A DNA stretch of 64,000 bases from Chelonoidis abingdonii (Eukaryota > Chordata > Testudines > Testudinidae). The translations under genes were made by a program, and so were the position numbers. Where the stretch lies: NCBI RefSeq assembly GCF_003597395.2, contig NC_133777.1, positions 6,671,509 to 6,735,508 on the forward strand. The letters run 5' to 3'. The notes beneath the pieces are model-generated. The model had not been told where the DNA came from. It saw only the letters and a program-made list of their open reading frames with translations, and searched no databases. Shown in pieces: positions 25,301 to 36,595 of the stretch. Position 1 is the stretch's first letter. Every line of letters begins with the position of its first letter.

Positions 25301-28300
25301 AATGGTCATAAGTTTGGGTTTTGACTGGCCAACAACTTAAGGTTTCCCAGCTCCAAATCACCACCCTGTGGAACTTCTCTGTATCACTGATTGGGCCCTC
25401 CGATTCAGCAAGGCCTCTAATTGGGACGTAAGAACACAGCCATGGGAGGAGGAAGCCTCAAATAAAGACACCACCATGTAATCGATTATCCTTCCCTGGA
25501 CAGACCACATGTGGATGTTCTTCCCCTCAAGAAGCCAGAACTGAGGTTCCTTGCAAGTAAATGCTGTGCCTACCGAGCCAGTAAGTATTTCTATTGAGCA
25601 CAATCAAGTCCATTGCCCAAGCCTGGGCTGCTTGCTCGGAAGCTACCAACAGGTCATCCAGCCCAGGCAATAATCTGCAGTAATAGTTATCTTGCTGCTC
25701 AAGCAATGGCCAAAAAGCCCCAATAGAAGTTCACATTTAAACTGAAACACATTAACAGAGCGGCCTCATGATGCACAAATTTTTAGAAGAACCAGCTAGA
25801 GGGGAAGAACAATTTAGCAAAAATCTGCACAGGGAGTTCATTTTGGAATGCCTATGGAGAGAGGATTAAAGTGAGAAGATCATCCCAGGAATATTAAAGA
25901 GTAAAATTATTAGCCTAAAATAGATTATATTAAGACATTACTAAATATCTAGTATACTGCATACCGGGTATGCTAGTTGGCCTCCGCAACTGGAAAGTAT
26001 CAAGCCATCTGGATTCCTCCATTGGCCGATCAGCCCAGAACTGACTAACCTGCTCCCTGTGCTCACCTCTGTACTTCGCCCTTGGTGGCATCCAGCATCA
26101 TGATGACGACATCAGCAGTCCTAGCCACAGCTATCACCTGACGTCCTCTCCCTTTCCCTGCAAAGGAAGGCGATGACATTATCTGTGGGAAGGCAGAATA
26201 GCTAAAAGCTCCCTTGAATCAGGAGCCGTCCCATGGGACTTCTTCAAAGCAAGGAAGAATTTCATTCCCGCTTCGGCTGCACTAACCTGTTGGGAAGGCG
26301 GCCAGGCTAATGGGGTCAAGGCCCATTCAGAGCTCTTGCAGGCTGAAATATGTGCTTGTTCACAAAAGAAACACACCGTTTCTGAAGGCCAGTCCAACAG
26401 AAAGCACTACACAGACACACAAGGGACTTGGCTCTAAGCAACCGCAGGATCCATTCTCCTTGGTTGCATGGAGCTGGGATGTGACCCACTCAGCCTCTAG
26501 CACAGAGGTGGCCAAACTACAGCCCGTGGGCCACATCCAGCCCGGCCCTTGAGTTCCTGGCCAGGAAGGCTAGCCCCTGCCCACTCCCCTGTTGTCCTCC
26601 CTCCCCTGCAGCCATGCTGTTGTGTAGCCAGCGCTCTGGGCGGCAGGGCTGTGAGTTCCTGCAGGGCAGCATGGCAGTGGATCTAGCTCCAGCCGGAGTG
26701 GCTTCCAGACATGCTGCTCTGAGCAGCACGGTAAGCGGGGTCGGAGGGTTGTATAAGGGGCGGGGGGTCCCGGAGGGCAGTCAGGGGACAGTTGGATGGG
26801 GCTGAGGTTCAGGGGCAGTCAGGAGATGGGGAATGGGGGGGTTGCATAAGCGTGGGAGTCTCAAGGGGCCTGTCAGGGGGTGGGGGTGTGGATAGGGATC
26901 GGGGCAGTCAGGGGACTGGGAGCAGGGGGAGGTTGGATGGGGGTGGGTCCTGGGGGTGGTAGGGAGGGCAAAGGAGTCCCATATGAAAGAGAGCACAGCA
27001 AGTTAAGGGGACAAGGAGCAGGGGATGGGTCGGCGGTTCTAAGGGGGGCAGTCAGGGGGCGGGAAATGGGAGAAGGTGGATAGGGGTGGGGACCAGGCTG
27101 TTTGGGGAGGCACAGCCTTCCCTACCTGGCCCTCCATACAGTTTTGCAATCCCAATGTGGCCCTTGGGCCAGAAAGTTTGCCCACCCCTGCTCTAGCATG
27201 AGAGTCATGCAGCTCCTGATGAGCAAGTACTCCCTCTGCAAGCAGACAGTGCAGAAGCATTGCAATCCCATCAGACTGCCTTCTTTCCAAGAAGCAGCGT
27301 GTGTGCAATTCTCTCTTTCCTCTGCACTGAAGCGAGGATACCCAGAATAGTGAAGAGGAAAACCCCGAGATTCCAGTTCAAATCAGAAAGACACACTTTC
27401 TGATCAGAAACGAAAGGAGACATTTATTAACCAAACTACACTGTGCTCAGATAGAAACATCAGGAGACTCCTATGAACCTCATGAGACGCCTCTTGCCAC
27501 AGCTGAGCGACTGGCAGATGAACCAAGAGGAAAGAGGTGGAATAAATTCCTGGCTCCCAAGCCAAGGAGCCACATCAGAACTCTCAGAAACACCCAGGTG
27601 ATTGTAGCTGAACAATATTTCTTGCCTTGCTTAAAGCCTCTTCCCGCACACCTCCAGTTTCTCTCTCTAGTGACAAACACCAAAGACCTCCTCTTGTACC
27701 AGGAGAGCAGATGAGCAAAGTCAAGACTCTCCCTGAATAGGGAGGTTTGCTTACTTCTGCTACCCACCTCCAAAACAAGCATCATCTACAACATAATATG
27801 CCTTTACATAATTCAGGAACTCTTACAATTGTCCCCCACATTCAGGATCTCAGGTTTTAAGTCTAAGGCGTTCACACAATACATGACCAAGCTGGCAAGG
27901 TTGGTACCATTTAGAAACTCTACACAGTATTGAGAGCAATGGCACACATTAAAGGAATCTAAGTGCTAACCAACCTTGTGCAGCTCCTTCGATGATTCCA
28001 GGCAGATCCAAAAGCTGAATGTTTGCTCCTTTGTACTGCAAGATAATCAGAAAGATGGACGATTCTAAGGACCTGCACAAAACCTTGTATCCAGCTTTCC
28101 TAACACCAGCTAAGCACTCAGTGTATTGTAAACAGAGGGCCAAATTCTGAAATCAATAGGGCTGCAAAGGGCAAAATCTGGCCCAGTAAGTTTAGCATCC
28201 CACTGAGCTGGAAACAATTTCCAGAGTTTTTACCATGAAGCTGTTTCAATAACGTTCTGAAAATTCCTCTTCCACCTCAAGATACATTTTACTGCAGCAG

Positions 28301-31300
28301 TTTATGGCCAAAGCTACTAAAATTCTAGACCATCTCGGTTTGACTACAAAACGACAAGACTAGAGCGCGCTATGGCTGTAATATTATTTTGGTCCTTTGT
28401 TCACCAAAGAAACTTGTCCGTACAAGTAATAAGTTTCTTATCTGGTCCAACAGGTGAAATGTTGTAATGAGAAGTGCAAACACCGCTGCGCTCTCATGGC
28501 TGGATCCAGAATTACTCAGCTCTGTGTCACAGGCATAATATTACTACTGTTAACAGAGAATCTCCTTTAACTCAAGTGGTGAAGATCACTTGATTATGGA
28601 GCAAGAGGACGAGAGCTCCACTTCTGCTGCTACAGTGAAGTTTCAAATGACGACATCGTGCAGTATAATGAAGTTGAAGGTAGATCGGTTACAATATTTA
28701 TGCCTGTTTTGACATCAATGTGTTTGTTTTAATTATTTTCACTCAGCCTGAATTTTGACCCAAAAATTTCACATTATACTAGGATACTTTCCAGTTTGGT
28801 GCCTTTTATAATTTGCTTTACTGATGGATGTACAGGGCACAGATACCAAAAACTCCTCAAGGACAGGAATTGTCCTATTTGCCTATTTTGAAGCTTCATT
28901 AAAAACAAATCTGTCAAGGCTTCCAGCCATCTGGTCAATGGTATTGCCTGGTCCTTCTAAATGCAGAGTCAGATCCCAGTGCATGCTGCCTGTCTCAGAG
29001 GAGCAATGCTGCCTGTAAAAGTGCCAGGCTCCACAGACCTAACTGCAAATGCTTGAGACCTTCCAAGAGTTCAAAACAGAAATCAGCTGAGAAGCAGGGA
29101 CATTTGGATAAAGCTGGTTCTGAGCCCTACCATACATGTAAGAAGAATACACACATCAGGAACAGCACATCCCTACATACTAAGTTGTGGGTCTTGTTAC
29201 TAACAGCTTATGTTTTAGTCACGGGTATTTTTAGTAAAAGTCATGGACAGGTTACGGGCAGTAAATAAAAATTCATGGCCCATGACCTGTCCATGGCTTG
29301 TACTATATACCCTTGACTAAATCTTGGAACCACGACCAATGGGCACTGCGGGGGTGGTGCCTGCTGGCAGAGGCTGCACACAGAACTGCCTGGCCATGCC
29401 TCTGCCTAGGAGCTGAGGCAGGGGGATGTCACTGCTTCCGGGGAGCCCAAGGTAAGCGCCGCCCAGAGCACTCAATCTGTCCTGTGCCCTAACCCTCTGC
29501 CCCCTCCCACACCTAAACTCCGGCTGCTGCAGGGGGGAAAAAAGACGGTGGCCCAAGACTGCCCCAGCAGCGGCTGGTGCAACTGGCCCAGGGGCTGCCT
29601 GTGCTGCTCAGGAAGCCCCCAGGCAAGGCACACAAGGAGCTGCAGAACTCACGGAAAGTCATGGAATCTGTGACTTCTGTGACAAACTCACAGCCTTACT
29701 TATGATGTAGAATCCATCCAAATCACACTTACTTCTATGACACCTGGAATACACGTCAGCGTTGTGAATTCATATGAGGCAGCTTCACTGGCTGTGGAGG
29801 TCATTAAGCTCAGAAATGTGGACTGAAAGGCAAGATATCATAACGTGAAATATATAAACAAATGACAGCATCACTGAATATATAAAGATACATGGAAACA
29901 ATGCACATCAATGACTGCTGAACCGGCATGGGAAGAAAACGACTGTAGTTTTAACAGCCATGTGCTCTTGGTATGCCAGGCATGGGAGTTCTGCGGTGAA
30001 ATGGGATACCTGGCATTTTCTCTTGAATGTCAGTTACCAGACTGCTCTTACAGACCTTTCATAGTGGTGTTGCTGTGGTATTGGGATGCACCAAGTGTGC
30101 TTTGCATGCAAGAATGATGAAAGACTTTCCACAGTTTTAGCCTTCAGGTCTGAGAGTGCAAGCAACGTTCTTTCCATTCATTTTTGTCAAACAAACGCTT
30201 AAGTTGTTTCTGGCTTTTTCTGTATTTCCACATTAGCAGTCAGATAACACAAGCATATTTCAAAAGAATGAAAACAAACCTAGGAACTGCACGTGCTAGA
30301 GTCAATTCTAATAATCACTGACCTTACCCACAGAGGGAAAGCCAATCAGTGCCACTCTGGCATCTCCAGATTTCATCACATCAAAACCCTCTCCTTTAGC
30401 AGCGGCAGATTTGGAGGGTTCTAGTAGCTGAGCTCTGTACTTTGCAAGCTTTGCCTTCAGTAGGCCAAGATGGTACTCGGTAGCTTAAACAAAACAGAAA
30501 GAACAGTTAGTAACCAAATAACCAGCGATGGCATCGGAACATGCATCTAGTTCCCTATTAGTTCAAGGGACTTGTTTCTAGTTTAGGAATTGCAGCAACT
30601 AGGGCATTTCTACAAATTAACATTGTAGATCAAGTTTGGTGTTTTTAAACTATTTGCTCTTTATGCTTGGTGTGCCACAACACACTGAAATACATGCCCA
30701 AATAAAGCTGTTAGTCTATAAGGTGCCACTGGACTCATTGTTTCTGTGGATACAGACTAACATGGCTACCCCTGATACTTGACACTGAAATAAAGGTAGC
30801 TCCTGCCTTAAGAGTGTCCATTCTCATAGAGAAGAGAGAGGATTCCTAGTGAGAGAAAACAACAGGGTTTTGTGTTTTCTCCGCTCTTTATTTAGTTACT
30901 ATAGACTCATTTCTTGTGGTGTAACTTATGTCTTTATATTTAACCTATTCCCAATGACACATCATGACACAGGTGTAAACCACGCATGAGGCGCAAGTGC
31001 AAGTTGCATTAGTTTGCACCAATATAGCACCCTGTAGCGCAGTATAAAGGCATCCAGCCTATTCTGTGAGGTGCAAATGGAACCCCCCCCAAAGGACGAA
31101 AAAAATCAGTGTAAGGGAAGGCACTGACAGAACGGCCACCCACCTCTCCTCCCCGCTGCCCAACAGACGGACGGGCGACCCCTGCCGCCCCCCCCNNNNN
31201 NNNNNNNNNNNNNNNNNNNNNNNNNNNNNNNNNNNNNNNNNNNNNNNNNNNNNNNNNNNNNNNNNNNNNNNNNNNNNNNNNNNNNNNNNNNNNNNNNNNN

Positions 31301-31648
31301 NNNNNNNNNNNNNNNNNNNNNNNNNNNNNNNNNNNNNNNNNNNNNNNNNNNNNNNNNNNNNNNNNNNNNNNNNNNNNNNNNNNNNNNNNNNNNNNNNNNN
31401 NNNNNNNNNNNNNNNNNNNNNNNNNNNNNNNNNNNNNNNNNNNNNNNNNNNNNNNNNNNNNNNNNNNNNNNNNNNNNCTGCCGCCCCCCCCCACAGACGG
31501 ACGGGGCGAGCCCTGCCGCCCCCCCCACTGACAGACGGGGCGAGCTCCCCCCAGCGCCCGCGGCCGGGCCGGGCCGCCCCTGACCTTTGTTCTTCTGGGT
31601 GCGGGCGATCTCCTTCTCGATCTCCGAGATCTTCTCCAGGATGCCCAT
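19381..31648 (-). CDS. DRG2: Developmentally regulated GTP-binding protein 2, complete in 13 coding exons
   Basis: Coding exons on the minus strand, 5' to 3': 31585-31648, 30323-30483, 29733-29822, 27975-28035, 26067-26157, 25172-25244, 24887-24977, 24442-24539, 23370-23446, 22778-22866, 21481-21539, 19558-19611, 19381-19467. They total 1095 nt, 364 codons plus TAA, the length of human DRG2, and every junction keeps phase. The protein starts [18 protein letters not shown]. The P-loop GFPSVGKS spans the exon 2/3 junction, DLPG (G3) lies in exon 4 and NKID (G4) in exon 9, and the end reads [12 protein letters not shown] proteins are OBG-HflX type TRAFAC GTPases with a C-terminal TGS domain. DRG2 pairs with RWDD1 (DFRP2) and acts in the cytosol near ribosomes. 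The ATG has a good Kozak context (GGCGCCATGG). Intron 7 has U12 signals; intron 1 holds the assembly gap. Recognition is by remembered homology and is very secure. Confidence 0.97.
20036..21232. mobile_element. Solo LTR, 1197 bp, in DRG2 intron 12
   Basis: The element begins TGTGACGTTACACC and ends CAACCCATCACA, the TG...CA termini of an LTR. It is flanked by a 5-bp target-site duplication, ACCTT (20031-20035 and 21233-21237). No internal retroelement coding sequence adjoins it, so it is a solo LTR from recombination. A truncated relative lies at 22013-22665. The parent superfamily (endogenous retrovirus or other LTR class) cannot be told from this alone. Confidence 0.75.
21884..22010 (-). 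repeat. Penelope-like tail fragment
   Basis: Minus-strand copy of the tail family: GGAGTCAGGTGGCACC, ACTAACAGATTTATTTGGGC, ATAAGCTTTTGTGGG. A second partial GATAAGCTTTCATGGG unit follows at 21964-21980, so the tail is partly duplicated. Confidence 0.65.
22013..22665. mobile_element. 5'-truncated relative of the solo LTR
   Basis: It shares with 20548-21232 an ordered series of blocks: CAGGGGTCCAGTCT-like, ACATTTAGGGTGAGAAATTAC, CTTATAATCACTTAAAATCTG, GAATTTTTATG and the terminal CAACCCATCACA. The first ~510 bp of the LTR are missing. The left end abuts a Penelope-tail-like fragment (21884-22010). Confidence 0.75.
23997..24274. mobile_element. MITE with AGCGCT-rich interior
   Basis: Inverted ends GGCCATGGCTAAACTGGCGC and CAAGTGCAGCCATACC enclose a 278-bp element packed with AGCGCT palindromes (more than ten). 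A possible CTCT duplication flanks it on both sides. There is no coding frame. It lies in DRG2 intron 8. Confidence 0.6.
24540..24886 (-). other. DRG2 intron 7, U12-type GT-AG intron
   Basis: On the minus strand exon 7 ends TACA and the intron opens GTATCCTTTCC, which contains the U12 donor consensus GTATCCTTT exactly. The only strong branch-site candidate lies close to the acceptor: GGCCTTAATGAT (24551-24562), whose CCTTAAT fits CCTTRAY. The branch A is about 15 nt before the CTCAG acceptor, a distance typical of the minor spliceosome. There is no long polypyrimidine tract. The split codon A|AA gives the conserved Lys of HEYKIF. Confidence 0.85.
25055..25130. repeat. 37-bp tandem duplication in DRG2 intron 6
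   Basis: ACAGGCACAGAGGAATTTCT, GCTTCCA, then TGGATGAGCAC occurs twice in direct succession with two mismatches. Confidence 0.85.
26503..27190. mobile_element. Non-autonomous hAT DNA transposon with internal G-rich tandem repeat
   Basis: Terminal inverted repeats CAGAGGTGGCCAAACT (left) and AGTTTGCCCACCCCTG (right) are flanked by an exact 8-bp target-site duplication CTCTAGCA (26495-26502, 27191-27198), which defines the hAT superfamily. The 688-bp body has no transposase and its right half (about 26740-27090) is a G-rich degenerate repeat built on GGGGCAGTCAGGGGA and GGTTGGATGGGG. It lies in DRG2 intron 4. Confidence 0.88.
29214..29700. repeat. Interspersed repeat, probably a non-autonomous DNA transposon
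   Basis: Begins TTTAGTCACGGGTATTTTTAG and ends GTGACAAACTCACAGCCTTAC. It contains an internal palindrome around CATGGACAGGTTACGGGCAG / CCCATGACCTGTCCATGG. I recognise the ends as a common turtle repeat; the class is not settled. Confidence 0.5.
30690..30778 (+). repeat. Penelope-like tail fragment in DRG2 intron 1
   Basis: Contains CCCAAATAAAGCTGTTAGTC, AAGGTGCCACTGGACTC and ACAGACTAACATGGCTACCC, the terminal part of the tail family. Confidence 0.65.
31160..31550. repeat. GC-rich minisatellite around the gap
   Basis: Units of about 35 bp share CAGACGG(ACG)GGGCGA and a poly-C run (CTGCCGCCCCCCCC). At least one copy lies left of the N run and two or three right of it; the copy number is hidden in the gap. 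Confidence 0.7.
31196..31477. other. Assembly gap of 282 N in DRG2 intron 1
   Basis: A run of N is flanked on both sides by copies of the same GC-rich unit. ACAGACGGACGGG, GCGA, then CCTGCCGCCCCCCC appears at about 31163-31195 on the left and two to three times at 31478-31545 on the right. The gap is therefore an unresolved GC-rich minisatellite within intron 1 of DRG2, about 110 bp from the end of exon 1. Open reading frames that cross it are artefacts. Confidence 0.97.
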
Positions 31649-31800
31649 GGCGCCGGCGGGCGGGGGGCGCAGCCGGGCTCCGAAGCGGCCGCCAAAGGCC
31701 TAACGCGCCGCGTTCCAGCCACCGCGGCTCCTCGGCCGGAAACTGCCGCCGGCACGTCCGTCGCGCTAATCACCCCCTCAGCGTGACGGGGTGGGGGCCG
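31480..31800 (-). promoter_or_regulatory. DRG2 CpG-island promoter and 5' UTR
   Basis: A very GC-rich, CpG-dense block surrounds the DRG2 start codon at 31648. It includes an ETS-like CCGGAA core at about 31737-31742 and no TATA box, as expected for a broadly expressed gene. CpG density falls sharply beyond about 31800. The left side runs into a GC-rich tandem repeat and the assembly gap, so the island's size is uncertain. Confidence 0.55.
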
Positions 31801-34800
31801 GTGCACCCGAGTTCCAGTCCGGCCGGGCACGCAGCGTCCCGCCCCCGCTGCAAGAGTTCCGGGAGCATAAAGGGCCCCTCCTGTGTCTGGAAAGCGCTGG
31901 GTCCCTCTGACTGGCCTAGCTCCCTCCCTCCAGAGGAGCCCCGGGGCTGGCCCTGCTCCTGCAGCACCCAGCCAGCTCAGACATGGGGGTGCAGCTGCTG
32001 TGGGGGGAAGGGGCCATAAAGAGCTGCTACCCTCAGTCAGGGAAAGGAAGAGTTTGTAACTAGCTTCTGTGTGGCAGCCTCCCCCCTGCACTGTAATAGG
32101 AGAAGGCCTGTTCTCAGCCCCCACTTCAGAGACTGCACAGTCCACCAGGAGGAGGAAGATTGTGGGCAGACAAAGGAGGCAGGACTCCTCTAACTTAAAC
32201 AGCTCCTCCTCCTGCTCCCCCTCAGCCATCAGTGACATTCCTGTTACAGGCACTGCCAAGGGAAAAGGCTGGAGCACCATTTTAGATTGCCTTACACGAG
32301 TCACCCCCCTTGCATGTCCCCCTGCCACACACCCTTGCTAAACCAGATGTTTCCTACATTCTTATCAAGCAGAAAGCTCAGGCTTCTGCAATGGTTCTTC
32401 CTTTTAATCAGCAGGCTGATTTCCTTCGATGCATTGTTGTTTGCCATGCCATTAGCTTCAAAGGCTCTGCGATTCTGTCCACAGATTATTTTCAGGCGAG
32501 AAATGGCCACTTAGGTTGATTATATAAAAGAGTGGTGATTTTTCATTTGTACAGTAGATAACAGAACAGATGGGGTATTTCAATAATTAGCACTTAGGCA
32601 GATACTTCAAAGCCACTCCACAAAACTCTTCTTACTTTGGTCTAGTAAAGAGGAAAATGCTTTTTATACAGACTAATACTGATGATTACTAGAGGAAAAA
32701 AGTTGATTCTATAGTATCTATTGGGGGAATGCCACAAAATGCTAACAAATCCTATCTCCTTTCCTAATACACCAAGGTCAAAATATATACTCATGCTGTA
32801 ATTACCACAAATAGGGAACCTGTAGCAAAAGTACAGATTGAGCATGCCAGGAAAGTTGATTACAAATGTAACTAGTTTGATTGTTGCTTACAGTACTAGG
32901 CCTAGTTAGATTTAGACTGGCCAAACATTAACCCCTATGTGTACAAGTAGCCCATTGTCAGATGTGTCCTTCAAACAACATAGCTGTACTCCAGTATGAT
33001 AGTGCTATGTGAGAACTAGCCTGATTGTGAATGCATTAAAATTAAGCCTTTTTTAACTGCTAAGGGTTTAGATGGTATCCCATTAACATTTGGATTTAGT
33101 CACACAGCTCTGAAACTTTAAACAGGATGCCATGGTGGGGGAAAACCAGCATGTGTCAAAAAGTGACCATGGGTTCCAAGAAGATAATGTTAGCACCTCT
33201 CTCCACAACCACTAAAGAAACAGCAAATGCAAACAGATGGATATTGTTATTCTAATCAGCAAACATGACTCCATTCCTAAGGCACAAAAAAACCCCCAAA
33301 CTTTCAGGCTTTCCAGGAAAGGAAAATAAAAATAAATTATATAAGCCAGAACAGCAAGATATGTAAACTAACCACAGAGCTAATTTTCCTGAAGTGGCCA
33401 CGTTCCAGGTTTGATGTGTGGAGCTGTAAGAACTGTGCTGTCAGTACTGTCTCTTTAAGGCCTGGACCACTGTGTTTGGGAGAGGGCATCAGACTTTTCA
33501 GCTGCCAGTCAGTCATTGTTGCTTTGAGAAAGCAGCCAAGAAAGGAGGGGGCTTAGATGCAGGTACTTAGAAGCTTTATATAAAGCTAACAATCAGGAAG
33601 AGTTTTACAGAGAACTTTCTCACTGTGATAATTTGATTGTTAGAATGGCAAGCAGAAAATAAGCTATTCCAATTAAAGCTAGGGTAATTCACTTAAGACA
33701 ATCAGTGGCTTATTGGATTCTCCAGCCATAAAGCTTGATCAGCAAGATGCAACTTGCTGTTCCTATGAAACAAGAATTGCTTTAATTTACAAACACACAA
33801 ACAAGCGCTCCTTAAAATACATTTCTTTTTAATTTGGATGTTGATAGCTCTGCAAAATACTTCTCCCAGTCTCTTTTCCACAATTAATCATAAATATACT
33901 CGGACTCTGCACCCATGTTAGTTTTTTTTTTTGTTTTTTTTTAAACTTTCACAGGACTCAAAGACCCACCCTCCAACTTACTCTCCCCAAGAAGTCTCAC
34001 CTTGTTAGTTTTCTTTCACCACAATGCAACATAATTAAGAGCATTTCCTCTTAGCTTAAACAGTTTCAGAAGAAAAAAAAACAAGCAAATCAAGGCTTTA
34101 GAGAATAAAAGCTTCTCCTTTTCTGAATGTAAGAGAATCCTTTAAAAAAATTTCATTCCTTTGCAACTTTTGGATTTCAGCTGAAATATGCTTTATGTGA
34201 GGGGGAAAAGAGCCCTGTCTGTCCCAAATCCCTCTCAAAAACACCAAGTCTCAGTGGTTTAGGGAACACATTAGGAGAGCTTCCTGATTATTAGATGACC
34301 CCAGGGACCTCCTGCAACCCAGTTTCTGCATGTGGCCACCACAGTGTTTAAAGTTAGAGCCTAACTCTAATTGTCACACAAATGTCATAGTGATGGGTTT
34401 GGGTATCAGTGACAATATTGCACACCGCTCCAGAGGCACACAAACCACTAACAGATTAAAAGTATTTGCAAATTTAATTCTTGTTAAAAGGGTCTAAGGA
34501 GGAGTTACCGCAGATGGGCCTGATCAATTTTAGTCTGGAAAAGAGAAAAATGCTCGTAAGAGCAAAAAGAGAATAAGAGATAAATTAATATTTTGTGGCC
34601 ACAACTGCCTTCTCTGAAATAAGACAAACCCCTCCCAGTACACAGGAGTGAGCCAGCAGCCCCTGTACTGCCAAGGCACCTTATTCAATCATTGTGTCAT
34701 CAGAATAGTGGACCTAGATAAGAGACTTCTCTCAACAGCCAGAGGGCAGGGTGGGTATCGGAGATCATTTCAGCATTTGTCTTCTAGCCATTTTTTAACT

Positions 34801-35795
34801 CCATCGTTGCTTTCCATCAAGACCTACAAGAAGTTAAGTTCCCTCATCCTCCACCTTTTTCAATACACCAGGTGGTTTCCTATCTAACCTTTAAGATAGA
34901 AACCTACTCCTTGCCTATTTAGGCAACTTTTCCCAAATGTGTCTTGAAGCTAGGGTAAACAGGGCCACAGGAGAAAGCTTCGACTATTATGTCACCGAGC
35001 GAATTAAACCGGTTTGTTTTCTTAAGCAAAATAAACCAAGTTCCCAATGTGGAATATACAAAGTGAGCCCACTGAGACCTGAATGCTTTCCCATTAAGGC
35101 TTAAACTATCAACTCAGCCTCTGCAAAATACAATACGGACACTGTGACAAGGAAAAGTTAGTTAAAAAAGCAACTTTGCACTCCATAAGTGAAGGGCTTT
35201 GCTTTTTGATTGCAAGTGGCAAACAATCTTTAAAAATGATTTGCTCTGTTGGTACAAATCTCCCTTTTCTTAATAGCTTTTTTTTTTTTTGTATTAAATA
35301 AAACTGGCAGAAAAAGCAAGGTAAGTTGTCTCACAAAAGCCCTGCACGCATAGAGTATCATATTAAATATACAACTGATGCCAACTTTTAAAATGTCTTT
35401 TAAAAAAACCTCCCCCCACACATACACGCACACACTTTGGCACACAAGCCTTAAGTTATTTCACTTGAATGTTTCAAAGTTGTAGGACAGCCACTGTTCT
35501 TTTTGTTGGTTTTTTACGTTTTGCCTGGTATAAAGGTATCAAGCAGTGATGTTGGTGTAGCACGAAAAGTAGGTACAAATGCTAAACAGTTCACTAGCAT
35601 CATTTCTGCAATGCTGCTAAACACTTGTACCAGGACGATTTTTCCAAAGCTGCTGGTTGATTACATACATATATATAAAAAACTAATGTAGACATTCACG
35701 GTTTTCAATGTGAAAACAGTAAAATGTAATTCTGAATAATTGTGCATTTGCCATAGGGTCCTTGGGAAGAGGAACCATAAAAATATATATTTTTT
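31801..35795. other. Intergenic interval between DRG2 and GID4
   Basis: A/T-rich, mostly unique DNA with no coding homology. Part of the right side may be distal GID4 3' UTR. Nothing else can be supported. Confidence 0.45.
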
Positions 35796-35817
35796 TTTAT
35801 TAAAAGTCTTTTTTATT
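35796..35817 (-). terminator. Candidate GID4 polyadenylation signals, paired
   Basis: Two AATAAA hexamers on the minus strand (35812-35817 and 35796-35801) lie about 780-800 bp beyond the GID4 stop, in an A/T-rich stretch. GID4 may also use more distal sites farther left; sequence alone cannot decide. Confidence 0.4.
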
Positions 35818-36595
35818 TTTTTACCCTTAAGTGAAGAGCAAATATACACTTAGTAAGCAGAGCTCAGATCCACTTCTACTGAAGGCCTGGAAGTCTTTAC
35901 ACTTAATCTATTCCCCACGGCATATCAAGACAAAGGAACAGCTTGCAGCTCAGAAGTGGCTAGCGTTCCTGAGAGATCTGCAGCTCCGGCTAACCTCATT
36001 AGCCAGTATGAGCTGGAGATTCATTAGGTCTTCAAGACTTGTCTGTCTCAGCCAAATGCTTCTGCAGTGCACTCTGCAGATCAGCAGTTCTCTCCGCTAG
36101 GCAAAGCCTCACTCATGCATTGACATGCCAGGCTCTGGAAGTGGCAGAGCTGTCAGACAGAGCGACAAACGTGAACGGCCACAGTTCTTTGTATTTCAAC
36201 CCATACTAGGATGTAACATGAAACCATAAGTGCTGAGCTTATGTTTTCTTATTACTCAGAGGAGAAGGTATTGATTCCAGCTAGGACCAAACTTCCAGAA
36301 GGGGGTGAGGAGGAATTTCAGTGATAAAGAAACTAGCTGTGCAAAAAGAAAGTGCATTTAAAGGTAGCTTTAAAACCAGATTAAAGATCAAATTGCCATT
36401 TGGCAGGAGGGAGACTCCAGCTCCTGCAGCCATGCTCCTTGGGTCGGATGGGCTGACATTCATGCTTTCTTTCACAAGTCCGTTGGGCAGAAGAGAAGCG
36501 CGTGTCCCCCCACTCCAACAGGGACACCTCTCTCGTGGCAGATCACGCTCTCTCCTGCCCAGGTTGTTTTCACTTGGTACCATTCTGTCCGCCTG

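Noticed and set aside
31009..32328. 439-codon minus-strand reading frame and its partners across the N run
   Set aside because: It exists only because N codons carry no stops. The real coding part is the 64-nt DRG2 exon 1, in a different frame.
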